A DNA stretch of 64,000 nt from Bagarius yarrelli. Lineage: Eukaryota; Chordata; Actinopteri; Siluriformes; Sisoridae. The stretch spans positions 21,001 to 85,000 of the forward strand of contig VCAZ01000247.1 in NCBI GenBank assembly GCA_005784505.1. Reading direction: 5' to 3'. Positions 49,420-63,033 of this stretch are shown one piece after another (position 1 is the stretch's first letter; every line of letters starts with the position of its first letter). A program made the translations under genes and the position numbers. Under the pieces are notes generated by a model, which was not told the origin of the DNA, made no database searches, and saw only the letters and a program-made list of their open reading frames with translations.

Positions 49420-52400
49420 GTTCCCGCTTTGAGAGTTTTAATAACTCTCACAGAAAACAAATTTAGAGAGTTTATTCATTTCGTTCATTTCTGTAAACTG
49501 TGATCTTTACAGAACAGGCACATAACATGTGTTGATTGTCTGTAGTGACAAGCGGCATGTTGACACAGAACCAAACATGCAGCTAGGGTCTGTGGAAAAT
49601 AGTCTTTACTGGTTGGAACAGTAAAATTGCTTTTTCACTGATCCACAGCCAGGGGTTTTCAAACCATGAAGATTTATCTTTAGTCATTAGGTGAAATTTT
49701 GCTGAAAGATCAAGAATGTCTTGTTAGATTGTGTTACAGCAGTCTTGATCATGTTGAAGGATGACTGAAGTTTTCGTATATGGTTTCCTGCATTGTGTAC
49801 TTTTTTTTTGTTGGTCTAGTTGTCTTTGAGATTGTGGCTTCATACGCAGATGAGGTGGTCGGTGCGTATGGGTCTTGGGACAGCCATCAAGTGGTATCTG
49901 CACAGAGTAAAAAAGAAAAAACAGAAACTTTTTATTTGTTGTAAAAAGAATGAAAACACTGGGGGTTGTATCCTTTGTTCGACCTGAGTCTGCTATTGTT
50001 GTTTCTTCTTTCCCTTTTTTAAATTTATATGACACCTAAAGAACAGGGAGGTAGCCTGTTGCATTTGTTTCTACCCTGGGCTCCTCACTGATCCATGTGT
50101 CCTATAATATCCCTGTAGCTGAAGGAACAACTTTTACAGCGTGACCCTATAGTGTAGACCCTTTTCTTTTTCTGACACAACACTGCAGCCGCTGTAATCA
50201 ACATCACTTGTGCTCCATGTCACTTGTGATTGTGTGTCCACCTTCTGGTAGAGTCTGCCAACACTACTCAACTCTCTCTTTGGCACTTTGTAGTGCCTTT
50301 GCGAGGTTTTCACAGTGAACGATCAAAGCATCTGAGGCAATGTGTACGTCAGTATTTCTAAGATCAGTCACACCTGGCATCTGAATTAGCTGTTCAGAAA
50401 TGAGGGCTCAGTCCTACTGATCTGTAAGGTAACACTTTCATACTACAGTACTGCTGGCAGCGATTCGACCCACGGCACTCCTTACTGATGCATTTTGCTT
50501 AGCCTGGTTTTGATGGTTCTGTTTGCTTGATTAACCTTTTCTGATGCTTGTGGCCGGTATGGGCAGTGAAGATTCCGCATAATCCTTAACATTTTAGTCA
50601 CATTTAACACTAATCCCCATCTGGGAATGAAATCAGTGACCAGACCAGACCATTTACTAGTATGTGTAGCTGTAGCACACCCTGTTGGATAAGTTTCTAT
50701 CCATCTTGAGAATTTGTCTATTACTACTAAAACATCAGTTTTCCCCTTACAAGGAGGCAACGATATGTAGGTGACAAAATGGGCCTGAAGTATGTGCTGA
50801 TGTCACATCATTATCATTATTTTTTTGCCGTCACGCATCTCTTAGCTGTTTTGGTGGCTACATTTTTAATTTTGGATTCCACCATTGATTTGAGAACCTG
50901 TGATTCATTATTGCTGTAACCAAATTGTGTATTTGTTGAGCCAAATATGGCAGCAGTGATTTGGAAGCAACATACTTTCATCCTTTGGTCCAGCAACTGG
51001 ATAAATCCAATGTGGCTCCTTTGTTTAACCATGTAATGAACTCCACTCACCGCAGTGGTACAGGGAACAAAAAAACACTTCACTTGTTGGTGTAAATGTA
51101 AGCGCAATGCAATCATGATTTTTTCATTCATCCTCTAACACAACTTCAGTCATTGCAGACATCATACATGAGGATGGGTTTTGTGACTGACACACCACGC
51201 ATAAAAACAATGTTCGGGGCTGTGAGGGTTATGCTATCTTTCACAAAAATTATTTTGTCGTTGTTATGGATTACAGGGGAAAGGTATCTACTCACAGCCC
51301 CAACAATATGTTTTTCCTGTTTCTTGTTGTGCTCTTAGAAAAGCCCAAACAAACTGTCCTAATGTTTCAGTGGACACTGGCAGAACTACTTCTTGGTTAT
51401 AGGCAGGCTAGGTAGGAGCAGATTTATGCATAGTAGTTCTTCTACTGTCTTGCAACTTCTTTTTACACTCTTTCTTCCAATGTCATACTTTTCCACAGTA
51501 GTTGCATTTGCCTTCTCTGATATGCCATCAATGTCTTGATTTGCTGTGCTAAATGTAGCTGCTGCTACCATCACTTTTGCCTTAACATCAGCATTTCTTT
51601 CCCATGTAGCTAACCTCTCTAGGTTACCTCTTAGAGTTCTGGTAGACCAAGATCTTGAAATGGCAAGGCTTTTTTGTACTCGGCTACAAGGCCATCTGAC
51701 CAGATGCATACTAGGGGTCCCTTGTCATCTAGTACACTTTCAGAATCATCAACTATTTTACTGTAAGTTACAGCTGACTGACAAAACCTTTTAGTGTATT
51801 CATTCACAGTTTCCTCTTACTTTTGTACACAGTTAGTGATTCTGGACCAGTCCATTTTGGGTCCCATGATATTCTTTAGAATTTTCGAAACAAAGTCTCT
51901 TAAGTCGCTTTTACTGGCATGTTGTACTTCAAAAGTAACAGCAGACTCAAAACTGTTGAATTTAGATTCAGTTAGAATTTGTGACATTAGCTGTGTGACT
52001 TCTGTTAATGACATTTTGCTGACAAATGCTCCTCTAAATTTTGAAAATATGTGTGTGCTGAGGGTAAGCTCTGGAATAGTCTCTCTATATCTTTAGGTCC
52101 TAGCACTCTGGCAATAGTTTGTACTTGGACAATAGAGGGGTAGAAACAATTTCAATTCCCTCAATTCCCTGAGATCTTCTCATAGCGCCACATACTTTCA
52201 CTAAATCTACAGGCACATCACTTACTGACTGGATAGTTACACCTGTTTCAACGAAATATTCAATTCAATTTAGTTTTATTTGTATAGCGCTTTTTACTGT
52301 GGTGATTGTCACAAAGCAGCTTTACACAATTGAAGAAATTATGAGATAAAATGAAACAGAAATTATATCAGGCTGACTAACTTCTTTTACATCGGTTTTT

Positions 52401-52790
52401 GCTGAAGCTTTGTTGTGGTTCAATTTCTTAGTCAAAGAGGATACTCTAGCACGGAGCTCTCTGATCTGAGTTATGCTGAGACTGTTGTGTAGCTCTAGCG
52501 CTAAACCAAACTCTCTGTGGCAGCAGATAATGCCTTTCACATTTTTTTTGTGAATACATGCTCTTAGTACCTTTTCACACTCATCCACAGACCAAGTCTT
52601 ATCTGGATAGTTCTCATATTTCTGAATTAGTTTTGTCTAACTTTCTTTCTGACTATTATTTGAATTCATTATCTGCCCACAAAGGGGTTTGCAATACTAG
52701 TAAAAGGTTAGAAAAGTTAGAAAAAATTGCTCACTGCTTTACTCGTTCTGCTTGTTTTACAAAAACTGTAGAGCGATATTGAGCATGATG
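49420..52790 (-). mobile_element. Endogenous retrovirus interior, heavily decayed
   Basis: Read on the minus strand from 52.6 to 49.4 kb, the frames resemble gag (52588-51817 and a basic nucleocapsid-like part 51709-51386). A strongly shortened pol follows, with an integrase core and C-terminal region at 50760-50482. Every frame is interrupted by stops and frameshifts. Most of RT and any env are not recognisable, and the second LTR was not found. It cannot encode particles as it stands. Family placement (epsilon-like fish ERV) is tentative. It lies between the divergently transcribed lin7a and acss3. Confidence 0.65.
52262..52335. repeat. Dispersed fish repeat inserted in the retroviral remnant
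   Basis: 'TTTTATTTGTATAGCGCTTT' with 'CACAAAGCAGCTTTACACAA', a short teleost repeat. Confidence 0.6.
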
Positions 52791-55057
52791 TTTAGTGGAA
52801 TTGTGCTCTGACTTGTAAAATATTGTTTATTTTAATTTAATGATTTTTTATTACTTATATTTATACTCTATTATTAAAAATTACATGTTTTTAATTTATT
52901 GTAATACTTATCTATTTTATTCCGAAATATTATTTATTAACTGTTTTATTCATAACATACACTGCTGTAATCATGGCTTAGCTCTTTTCTTTCTCTATAT
53001 TGCTTTCTCTCGCCTTTTCCCTGCCTTCCTCCCTCACTTAAGCTTTCTGAATCCTCACACTTAATCTCTTTTTTCTCTCTAAATTTTATGGATGTTTACA
53101 TCCATTTACTTTTTAATTTCTTTTTCAATCTCCCCTCTTTTTTCAAAAGCAAAGATGTATTTCAGGTGTAGTCTCAGCATGGCCTCCTTCCTTTAACTAG
53201 AACACCTTATCTGTCTATAGAGAGAAAGAGAGAGAGAAAACGATTGAGATAAAGAAAGAAAGGGAGAGATAAAACAGAGCTGGAGAGACAAAGGGAAAAA
53301 GAGATAGAGCGTCTGAGATAAAGAGAGAGAGTAAGCGAGAGAGAGAGAGACAGAGAGATAGAGAGAGAAAAGACTATGAAATGATCACGTCACATTCTAT
53401 AAAACTATTTTAATGATCAAAAAAAGAAAAAAATATATAAAATTACAATTTTAAATATTAAAAAAATGACCTGGAAAGATAGTATAGTATGTAGTTAAAA
53501 GAAAGTAACATAAAAGAAGAAAAAAAGGAATCTAATAATTAACAGTGAGTTTGTCTGTAGTCTAATTCTCTGGTCTTCTGTGGAGTCGTTCAGATTTTTG
53601 CCTTTAAATGACTTTCTGATTATTCACCTCTTCAGTGTGATCATCAGCTTTAACTCCCACTCGTCACATCACATATCGATGTTTCAGCTTAACATTCCAT
53701 ACAGCAATGAACTGCTCAAAATAAACATACACACAAACTCAGAGGATAAGTGACGGAAACATCATTACACTGCCAAAAACCATCTGCACTGTCACACAGC
53801 AAGAGAGGATGATTGAAGCAAACTGAAGAAAGAGGGATAAAGAAAGAGACATAGACAGTTAGAGAGAGACAGAGAGAGGGACAGACAGAGAAACACAGGG
53901 AGAGAGAGACGGCGATAGACAGGAGTAATAAATAGAGATTTTTGCCTTTCAAAGGTGTGTGATAAGAAACGTTGGACTTATTTAAATTGTTTTTATCAAA
54001 AATTGCCATGTGGAAACTCAAATTTTTAGTTTAAAATCTGCTCCAGCACAAAACAGCATCTTCAATAGCTGTAACTCCGCCCACATACCAAAATACTACC
54101 TTTAATAGGTCTATAGACACACCCCAAAATCACAATACTACTTTTAAATGGTCTGGTACATCCCCTAAATTAAATTGTAATCTTTAAATAGGCTAGCAAC
54201 TTACTAATTACTGTAGGTCATCGGGTTCTGCGCTCTTTTTTCGGCACACTAGTTAGTTCTTGGTTTGACAGTCGTTGTCACACTGCACGCAAGTGTCTTC
54301 AATCTTCTGACACTGCCAGAAGTTCATCAAAGGGAAAAACTGATCGCAAAGTTTGTTAATCGTCTGCCGGGGACCATGTAAAACTAGCAATCAAAGATAA
54401 CAGAGTTTATAGTAGCACAGTGTGAGCACGGAGACAGCAAGATACAAAATCTAAGATAAAGAATTTAACGTAGAAAAGTTAAGATGTAAAAACAGAGGCA
54501 AAAATATGAGGTTGAGGATGAATCGAGGTTCAGAAAACTGAGGTAGAAAAACTGAGGTTGAAATTTTTTTTTTTTTTTCAGGTACTAAAACTAATTTATT
54601 CAGTAACATGTTTATACACAATTTATTTTTTGAACTTGCATTTCATGTTTGGCTTGTAACAATGGACCACCACAAACATGACCAGGTAGGCCTAAAACTA
54701 ATTTTCATTGTTTTCAGTATTTACCATTTTATTTAATATTGACAAAATTCAATTAAATATTGACAAAGTAAAAAATGTATTTGTTTTTAAAAGTAGCAAA
54801 TTTCATTACAGTGCATCAACAACATGTTTGAAATAGATTAAATATTAAAACATGTATGTTAGATTGATTGGTGATTCTAAGTGTGGCCCTGTAATGGACT
54901 GGCCACCTGTCCAGGGTGTACCCCTCCTGCCTTTCACCCTTTTAAAGACAGCTGGGATAGACTCCAGCAGAGTATAAAAGATAAATGAATGAATATATAT
55001 GTGGCAGTGTGTATAATAGGCTTACTCTAATTTGCTGGTTTTTCTCTTATGTAATTG
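52791..55057. other. lin7a-acss3 spacer, no gene seen
   Basis: Contains GA-rich tracts (53215-53375 and 53845-53915) and AT-rich sequence. No exon-like signal. Confidence 0.5.
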
Positions 55058-55330
55058 GGGCAGGGTGGCTCAAATGGTTAAGGTGCTGCGTTGTTAATCT
55101 GAAGACCAGAAACACCTGGGATCAAGCCCCACCTCCGGCAAGTCAAGCACTGTTGGGTCCTTGAGCAAGACCCTTAACCCCTCCTGCTCCAGGGGTGCTG
55201 TATCACACAGCTGACCCTGCACTCTGACCCCAACTTACTAAGATGGGATATGTGAAAAATGCATTTCATTGGCTCTGTACATGTACCTTGCACAATTAAT
55301 TGAATATACTACTACTTACTTATACTTATG
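55058..55330 (+). mobile_element. tRNA-derived SINE (second family)
   Basis: Starts GGGGCAGGGTGGCTCAAATG, has an A-box-like TGGTTAAGGTGCTGC, the segment TGGGATCAAGCCCC, and ends CATTTCATTGGCTCTGTACA plus ACTTACTTATACTT. The same family is nested in the myf6 intron on the minus strand. Confidence 0.75.
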
Positions 55331-55639
55331 GGAGTGTGACCAATTGGGATATTTAATATCAGAGCATTTAAATGTCAGGGTAGGAAGCAGTAGGATGTAG
55401 CTTCCGCCATACCCGCGCCTTTTTCTTGTATCAGCCGGTTGCTGGTGCCATGGTAGTCATGGTAGGAAATAGTTTCCATGTATTGTATAGTTGAGTTAAG
55501 CCCACTCATAATCATGCAGTCTCAAGGGGGCTCACATTAAGCCGCCTCAAAACTTTGGTGTTTTGGGATCGCTCAGAAAAAATCATCTCACAAATATTTT
55601 CAACCATTAATTTAGTAAGTACATCCATATTATGTAATT

Positions 55640-56940
55640 TGAGAGATTAATGGTTTATTTTTTTTATCATAACCAACCAGTTACCAGTAGGTTTTTGCTT
55701 GGCACTGTGCAGGGCTCTGAGGCTGGCACTGTCCATGACTGTATTCAGTCCCGACTCCAGGTTGCTGGGGAAAAACTGGTGAAAAGTGCTGCCTCTCCCC
55801 ATAAAAATAATTATGATCAGAGAGTGAAGGCAGACTCTTTATATTAAGGTCAGAGAGTGTATCTGCGATGGCCATCATAAGATCCAGGATCTTTAGCACT
55901 CTGATGTGTATCAGGTACTTAAGGTGCCGAAAGATGGAGGTGTGGGTTATACAGTTGCACCAGTAAATAATCCTGAGAAGGTTCGACATGTACATTGGAC
56001 CATGCTGAAGGTCCAAATTCAGCCAGAGTCTCGGGATACCGCTCTAGGTAATTCTAGGTATCATCCGGTTCCTGTTGCTATGGTAGTCAAGGTAGGAAAT
56101 AGTTTTTATGTACTGTATAGTGTATTTAAGTTTTAAAAGTAAGATATGTATCTTGGTCCTTGGCCGTTGAGATGCCATGGTCGTTTCTGTTGAGTTCCGG
56201 TGGGCTGCGTCAAGCGCTTGTTGGAAGTGCCAGGTATGAATCCTTTTGTGTCAGCATGTTTGTTTTGTTTTGTACAGGTATTTTAAGTGGGTTTTTTTCT
56301 TTTTAGTGTAATTATATTAAGGAAGGCATCCTAGCACCCGATGCATGTACATTGGCAGAGTGCATTCGAGGAACGACGGCGAGTTGTGCTGCTGTTTTTC
56401 TTGGTGTTTTTTTTGGTTTCCTTTTATTTTTTTTGAAGTTCTAATTATAAGTGTTATTTTATTGTGTTGGTGCTTTATTCATAAGTTTGTCTGAACGTGC
56501 ATCAGGTTAGTGCCAGTGAGGTAGGGTGCCCGTGTGCTACGTTCATAACCAACCAGGTGGATGCTCCATTGCAGTTTGTGTTTCGTTGGGTTTGGAGAGA
56601 ACTATTTTGTGTGTATTTGTGCTGGACCCACTAACCCTCTTATTTTATTATTGTTTGATTCAAGGTTGAGTGTGCCGAGAAGAGGCTAGTCACCTGGGTG
56701 AGGCACGTGTGTTTGGCGCACTGGGTTTAAGCAAAATTTAAGAAAAATTTTAGCTTTGTGCATTTCTACTGTTTCCTATAATGAAGTTGTTTTTAATGAC
56801 TGTTTTCGGTCTGAGCATTGTTTTTTCTCTTTTTGAATTAAAATGGTTTACTTTGTCGGAAACACGTCTGACTTTTCATTACACCACCAAATCTGTGGTC
56901 CTTGGGTGTTATTCTCAGGGTGGTGTAGTCACTTTTAGTT
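55640..56940 (+). mobile_element. Ty3/gypsy 3' fragment: integrase C-terminus and LTR-like sequence
   Basis: Two frames (55730-55850 and 55852-56040) read the integrase C-terminal region (HKIQDL..., VYQVLKVPKDGG, VNNPEKVRHVHW) with a frameshift between them. Beyond 56150 comes LTR-like sequence ending near TTACACCACCAAA (56880-56892). A ~60 bp piece (GGTAGTC...GGTAGGAAATAGTTT) occurs both at 55450-55500 and 56070-56130. Confidence 0.7.
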
Positions 56941-57401
56941 AGAGCATTATCTATGCTCACATATATATTTCATTCTGTTTACTATTTATTAAGTATTGAT
57001 CAGTATTTATCAGTAAGCATCTGATGTGACATCCAGACATGTCTTAATTCTGTTAAAGGATCTGTCATGTGAAGAGGAAATGTGCAGAAAACAGACTAAA
57101 AGTGTTTAGAAAATACGTTCAAGTAGAACGATTTTATAATGTTATTTAAAAAATAACAATAAATTAAAAAAATTGTAACCTCTGTGTGTGTGTGTGTGGG
57201 GCTTTGGTTTATATCCAGTTCAGAGTTCATGGTGTTTCTCACACTGGCCTCTGGATGGCTCCTTAACTTCTCTTACACACTTCCTTCGCTCACTTCTCTC
57301 AGTCTGAATGTTCTTCGCCTGCAAAACCAGTCCAGATTTTCTAAGCAGAAACTTTCATTTCTACCAAAGAACTTTAGTGTAAAGTAAAGAAAAAGCGGAG
57401 G

Positions 57402-58159
57402 ATGTTGATTTTGAGCCGCTTCACCTGCAGAACTTCAGCACAGCTGTGGCGGATTTCAGGCGGAAACTCAGTGAAAGTGAACGGCTTCACGCGTCTATAT
57501 TCCACTTTCAATGTTTACGAAGAATCTTTTACTAAAGCGGCAGAAGAACCGCAGTGTTTTTGGAGAAAAGCTGCAAACAACATAACCTGGTTTAACACAT
57601 GGACCAAAACACTGGATTGCGCGGATAAAGTGTTTCCCAAGTGGTAAAGAAAGATTTTATTCACCTTTTCATAGCAGATAACAATTTATATAAAAATCTA
57701 AACACACGTCATAATGTAATTAAACATCACATGACTTCACTTTTTTAACCGCTGGATTTCGGAATGGATTAGTTGTGAGCAAGCCGAGGGTGTGACCACG
57801 TCACGCTGGAATCCCGGAAGTAAATGCTGATTGGACGTTATATGTATTTTTTTGCTTAACCATTAAAATACTGTAAACAAGGTTTTCGAACCGCTTGCTC
57901 TGAAAATACATTTATATTGTTATATTTATCGATTTTTATAACAAGCGTAAATAAATAACAGCGCTTTTATAGTTCGTTTTTGCAAACCAGTGCTTCCAAA
58001 GGCAAACGAGACCATCTCGACGAATCAGAAGTCTTCTTAACATCTGGGTCTGTTAAATTCAAAATTAAGCGCTTGAGTCAGCTGGTAAACCTGATGTTTT
58101 AAAAAACTTTTTATTTTATTTTTTTACCAGAAACAATTAGTCATTAGACTATTATTATT

Positions 58160-58192
<33 letters not shown>

Positions 58193-61100
58193 ATTACAAT
58201 AATAAAATAATATATAAATATATCCTGGTTATACAGATACATTATAAAAGATTAATTCAAAAATGGTATCAGTGCAACCATACTTAAAAGAAAGCTGAAT
58301 TTCTTTTTGGTTGTGGTGTAGAGTGAATTAATTATGTGGATAAAAATCAGACCATAGAACAGAGGGTTTTTGGTCCCTGTTTCAGGTTTGTAGGAGGAGA
58401 GCTGAACATGTGCTACAACGCTGTGGATCGTCACGTTAAAGCCGGGAGAGGAGATCAGACCGCCGTCATCTACGACAGTCCTGTTACCGACTCCAAACAG
58501 AGGATCAGTTACAGAGAACTGTTGGATCAGGTAACTCCCCACTGCACTGCTCTGACATCCATCATTCCTAATTCTGTTCCCCAGTTGGTTGTTGGTCAAA
58601 TTTACACCAGATTAACTAGTAGTCCATAGTTTACTCTGTGTGTAAAACATTATATAGCGTAGCTTGCAGGCAAAAGCTCATTTTTTTAAGATCGCGATAT
58701 AACCTAGCAGTAACTAAACTAAACTAGCTTGTGAAAGTAACTTACTAACTATTGTGTAACTAATGTATGTGAACTTGAGTGACTAGAAGGCTGTTAATCA
58801 AACTGCCACGCCCCTTTGGATAAATTGGTTAAGTGAAATGAGAAGCCATTTATAGCTGAGATGTCACCTGTGATGTTACTAGAGCATTCATCCAATTACA
58901 TTAAACTTTGCTGGTTGTTTATTTGAACACTGTGGGATGATACAGATATGCATGTGTGTAGGTCTCAAAGCTGGCAGGTGTTTTGGTAAAGCATGGTGTG
59001 AAGACGGGTGACATGGTGGTGATCTACATGCCCATGGTACCTGAGGCCATGATCACCATGTTAGCCTGCGCCCGAATCGGAGCTCCTCACAGCCTCATCT
59101 TTGGTGGATTTGCCTCTAAAGAACTCTCCGTCCGTATCGATCACGCTAAAGTGAGCTATGCTGTGCATAAAAACAAGCAGCTTCATTTATCTTCTCTGGA
59201 GATAACCTTAGTATTTCCGCAGCCCAAGTTGCTGGTGACGGCGTCTTTCGGGATTGAGCCGGGTCGAAGAGTGAATTACATTCCACTGGTGGAAAAAGCA
59301 CTGGAGCTGAGCGGCCACAAACCTCATAAAGTCCTTGTCTATAGTCGACCAGGCATGGTGAGATGATACTGTCTGGATTATTTACACTCTGGAGATTTGA
59401 AAAAGATGCTAGCTGATAGACAATTAGTTAATTGTCTTTGATCATAAATTTTTCCAATTATTATGGGTTAATCATGTCGTTTTAACTATTAATTTCTGGT
59501 GGCAGAAAACACCAAGGAAAGTGTGGTTTGTTTGTTTTTTGTTTTTTTTCACAATTTAATATTTATTCAGTTTTTCCAGGATTTTGTGATTGTTGTGGGT
59601 TTGAGTTTAAATCGAACACAGTTTAACACTATTGTTTCCGGGATTTTTGTGATTGTTGTGGGTTTGAATTACTGACCTTATGACAGCCTTTCAAAAAAAA
59701 AATTGCGCTCCATTTTGCGATGTTTTTGTGTTTCGTTCCAGTAAAATTGTAGAATTAAATGTCAATTGCAGCAAAACACTGCACACGGTGTAAAACAGTT
59801 TAACTCTGCTTGGGTGAAATTCATTGGAGAACTGATTTAACACATTCACACACCCCTACACTAAATTTGTGAGTAAATAATTTAGCGAATTTGGATATCT
59901 TTAAAATACTGAAAGAATGAATTGCGTTCACTGACATAATCGCCACATTTTGGGTGGGCTTTACAATGATTGGTCAACTTTGTGGAAAAAAAAAAGATAA
60001 TCGAAGCAAAATGCATGCGTTGGTTGAATTTGCAGCTTTTTTGTGTGCATTTAATCAGGCTTGTTTCTCACGTTCTTCCTTCTGATGCTAACCTGTAATA
60101 ACATCCTGACTCATTTTGTTCTACTCACTCAGATGCTTCACCCACACCTGTCAGAATTTCTCTTAAACCTGTAATTCTCTTTCTGTTGTTTATCACTGCT
60201 TTCTGGAGCTCCAGCGCTATCCTGACGTACAAAAGTATGTGCGTTTAAATTTTTAGAGATTGGAGAAATGGGACATAAAAGCACAGAAACCTACTAGCAA
60301 CTATTAGGAAGTGAACACAGTCTAAACTTAACACAGGTTGGATCAAGACTTTGATTTGCATACTGGGTTCTTCAAGGTCCACTACTTGGTCTGCTGTGTG
60401 TTTACTAGTTTCTCTGTAGTCTATCAGATCTTCTTTCTGCTGGTTAAGTTTTGCAGCTAAAACAATGAGAAACCTTTGGAACAGTACAGTGGGCCACAGT
60501 ACTGAAATTTTTATACTGTTGTATCAGACCACTTGATTTTGTTTCTATGGTTAACACAGAGCAGTCACTTCTATGGGACTTTCACAACAAGCTCAAGAGC
60601 ACAAAAAAACCAACTGGTGCCCTACGATCCAGGCAACAGGGTAACCACTGGGGGGGGCAGAAAACACAATGAGAACTGACTTACAGAAAAAGCAAGGATC
60701 ACCTGTGGCCTCAGTCTGGTACAACAGGAAAAACAAGGATCGCCTTGAGACCAAATCCACAAAGATTCTTGAAAGCATCCTGGAAACTCCATGTAATGGA
60801 AGGAGAATTAAAGAGAATAAATGCACATTGTAGTGGTAGATCAGTGGTTAAGTGGTTGGACTGTTGATCAAATGATTGTGGCTTCAGTTCCTATCACCAC
60901 CAACATGTCAAGGCCCTTATACCCCAACTGCTAAGTCTAACTATGCCAAAACTGTAAATGTAACATGAAAAGCACAGCAGTCCAACACCTTAACTACTAA
61001 TCTACAACTTCTTTACTTTAAACAAATGTAACACTGATTACACACAAAATGCTTTCTTGTTTTGACCTTTACTGGAATCTGCTCCGATAGTTTCCATGAC

Positions 61101-62949
61101 AACCCAGTAAGCCAGCTGTTTGTGGTCTGTTGTGTAATTACCACATACCCTGTGTGATTCTGCATCAACATGTAATCTGCAATTCAACCAAATGAAAGTA
61201 GAATTTCAGAGTAACAGAGTAACACATTTTAGGGATGTGTTTGAGATTTTTATGAGATACTTGAGCTTCGACTAGACTCTAATTTACCACTTTTCCACCG
61301 GAGCCTAATTATTTTAAGTTTCTATAAATGTTGAGTCATTGTCTCTGTGCTGTTTGAATGTTTCCTGCAGGAAACAGTGCACATAAACTTCAAGCTAAAC
61401 CTGGACTGGAACGAGGAAATGTCTACGGCACGTCCACATGACTGTGTGCCTGTTTCTGCTCATCATCCTCTCTATGTCTTATACACCTCAGGAACCACCG
61501 GCACACCCAAGGTTCAATACATACATAAACACAGCTCAGAGCTTTGGTCCAACCAAGTAATATTAATTAATAATCTCCTGTAGGCTGGAGAAAGCTGGAG
61601 GCGAGACATAACTGAATAATTTAAATATTAATAAGAAGTTTCTGTAATTCTCCTGTAGGGAGTCGTAAGAGATACAGGAGGTTATGCTGTGATGTTGAAC
61701 TGGTCCATGTCTCACATTTACGGGCTGAAACCTGGAGAGGTGAGTCATGCGTCAAAGCGCTTTCATCTCTCAATAACAAATGAAAGGTGCTCTGGATGGG
61801 GACGTGTGCAAAATTTCAGAAATGTAAATGTGAAGCATTTAAAGTATGCTTGAAGTAGTTAGTTAGTAAAGTTACTTTAAACTTTAAAGTCGTCATTTTC
61901 TTTCCGCTATTTTGGAATATGAGGACTGGTCTCTCCCACGGGATCATGGGATAGTAAAATGTCAATCGTGTGTGTACTTCACCAAGGAATCTGGGGGAGA
62001 GAAATAGATCATCCAGGAATCATCCACACATACTAAACATTTAGACATACTACACACTACACACACTCTATTACACACACAATAGGATAGAGAAGTGTGA
62101 GATTTCAGACACAGCCGAAGTGAATTGGTATTTTTCAGTTACTACTTCAGTAGACACACCTGATCAGGTAATCAGCAGTGTGCAGGACAGGAGACACCCA
62201 GATGCTCTGGACATATTTATCAGTGGTAATTTCAGCTAACCAGGTTAACATGCTAACTAATCACAAGCAATTAAATTTAAGGAATAAAACCTAATATAAA
62301 AAAATATATTTCAGCTGGTTGTGACTGTCTGATCTGATTTATTGTATATGATTCAAATTAATATTTTACGAAAGTTGTGTGTTTTTATCCGAATTAATCT
62401 GTCTGTCTCTCCCTCAGGTCTGGTGGGCCGCGTCAGATCTGGGTTGGGTCGTAGGACACTCATACATCTGCTACGGTCCTCTTCTCCATGGCAACACCAC
62501 CGTAATTTATGAGGTGTGTGTGTGTGTTTAAACATGGCTCCTGGTCTCAGCGGGTGAAGTGCAAATGTTCAGATCGACATCATCATAATAGTACAGATTT
62601 ATTAATTTAAATATTTTGATTATTATCAATTATCTTGATGTGCAACTGTATTTTGCTGTTTCTTTCTTTCTTATTTCTGTCTTTCTCCCTCTCCTCTGTC
62701 TCTCTCTTTTTCTCTCCCTCTCTGTTTCTCTCTCTCTCACTGTCTCTACTCTCTCTCTCTCCTTTGTCTCTTTTTATTTTCTCTGCTTCTCTGTTTCTCG
62801 CTTTATTTAACGGCATCAGTTAAATTGTTAAAATTTGCATCAACTGTGCTAACTGTGCTAATTTGTCAACTGTGTTGACAAATTAGCATGATTTATTTAT
62901 TTTTTTACTATTGCGACATCTCTAATCAGTTCTATGAATCTGAACATGG

Positions 62950-63033
<84 letters not shown>

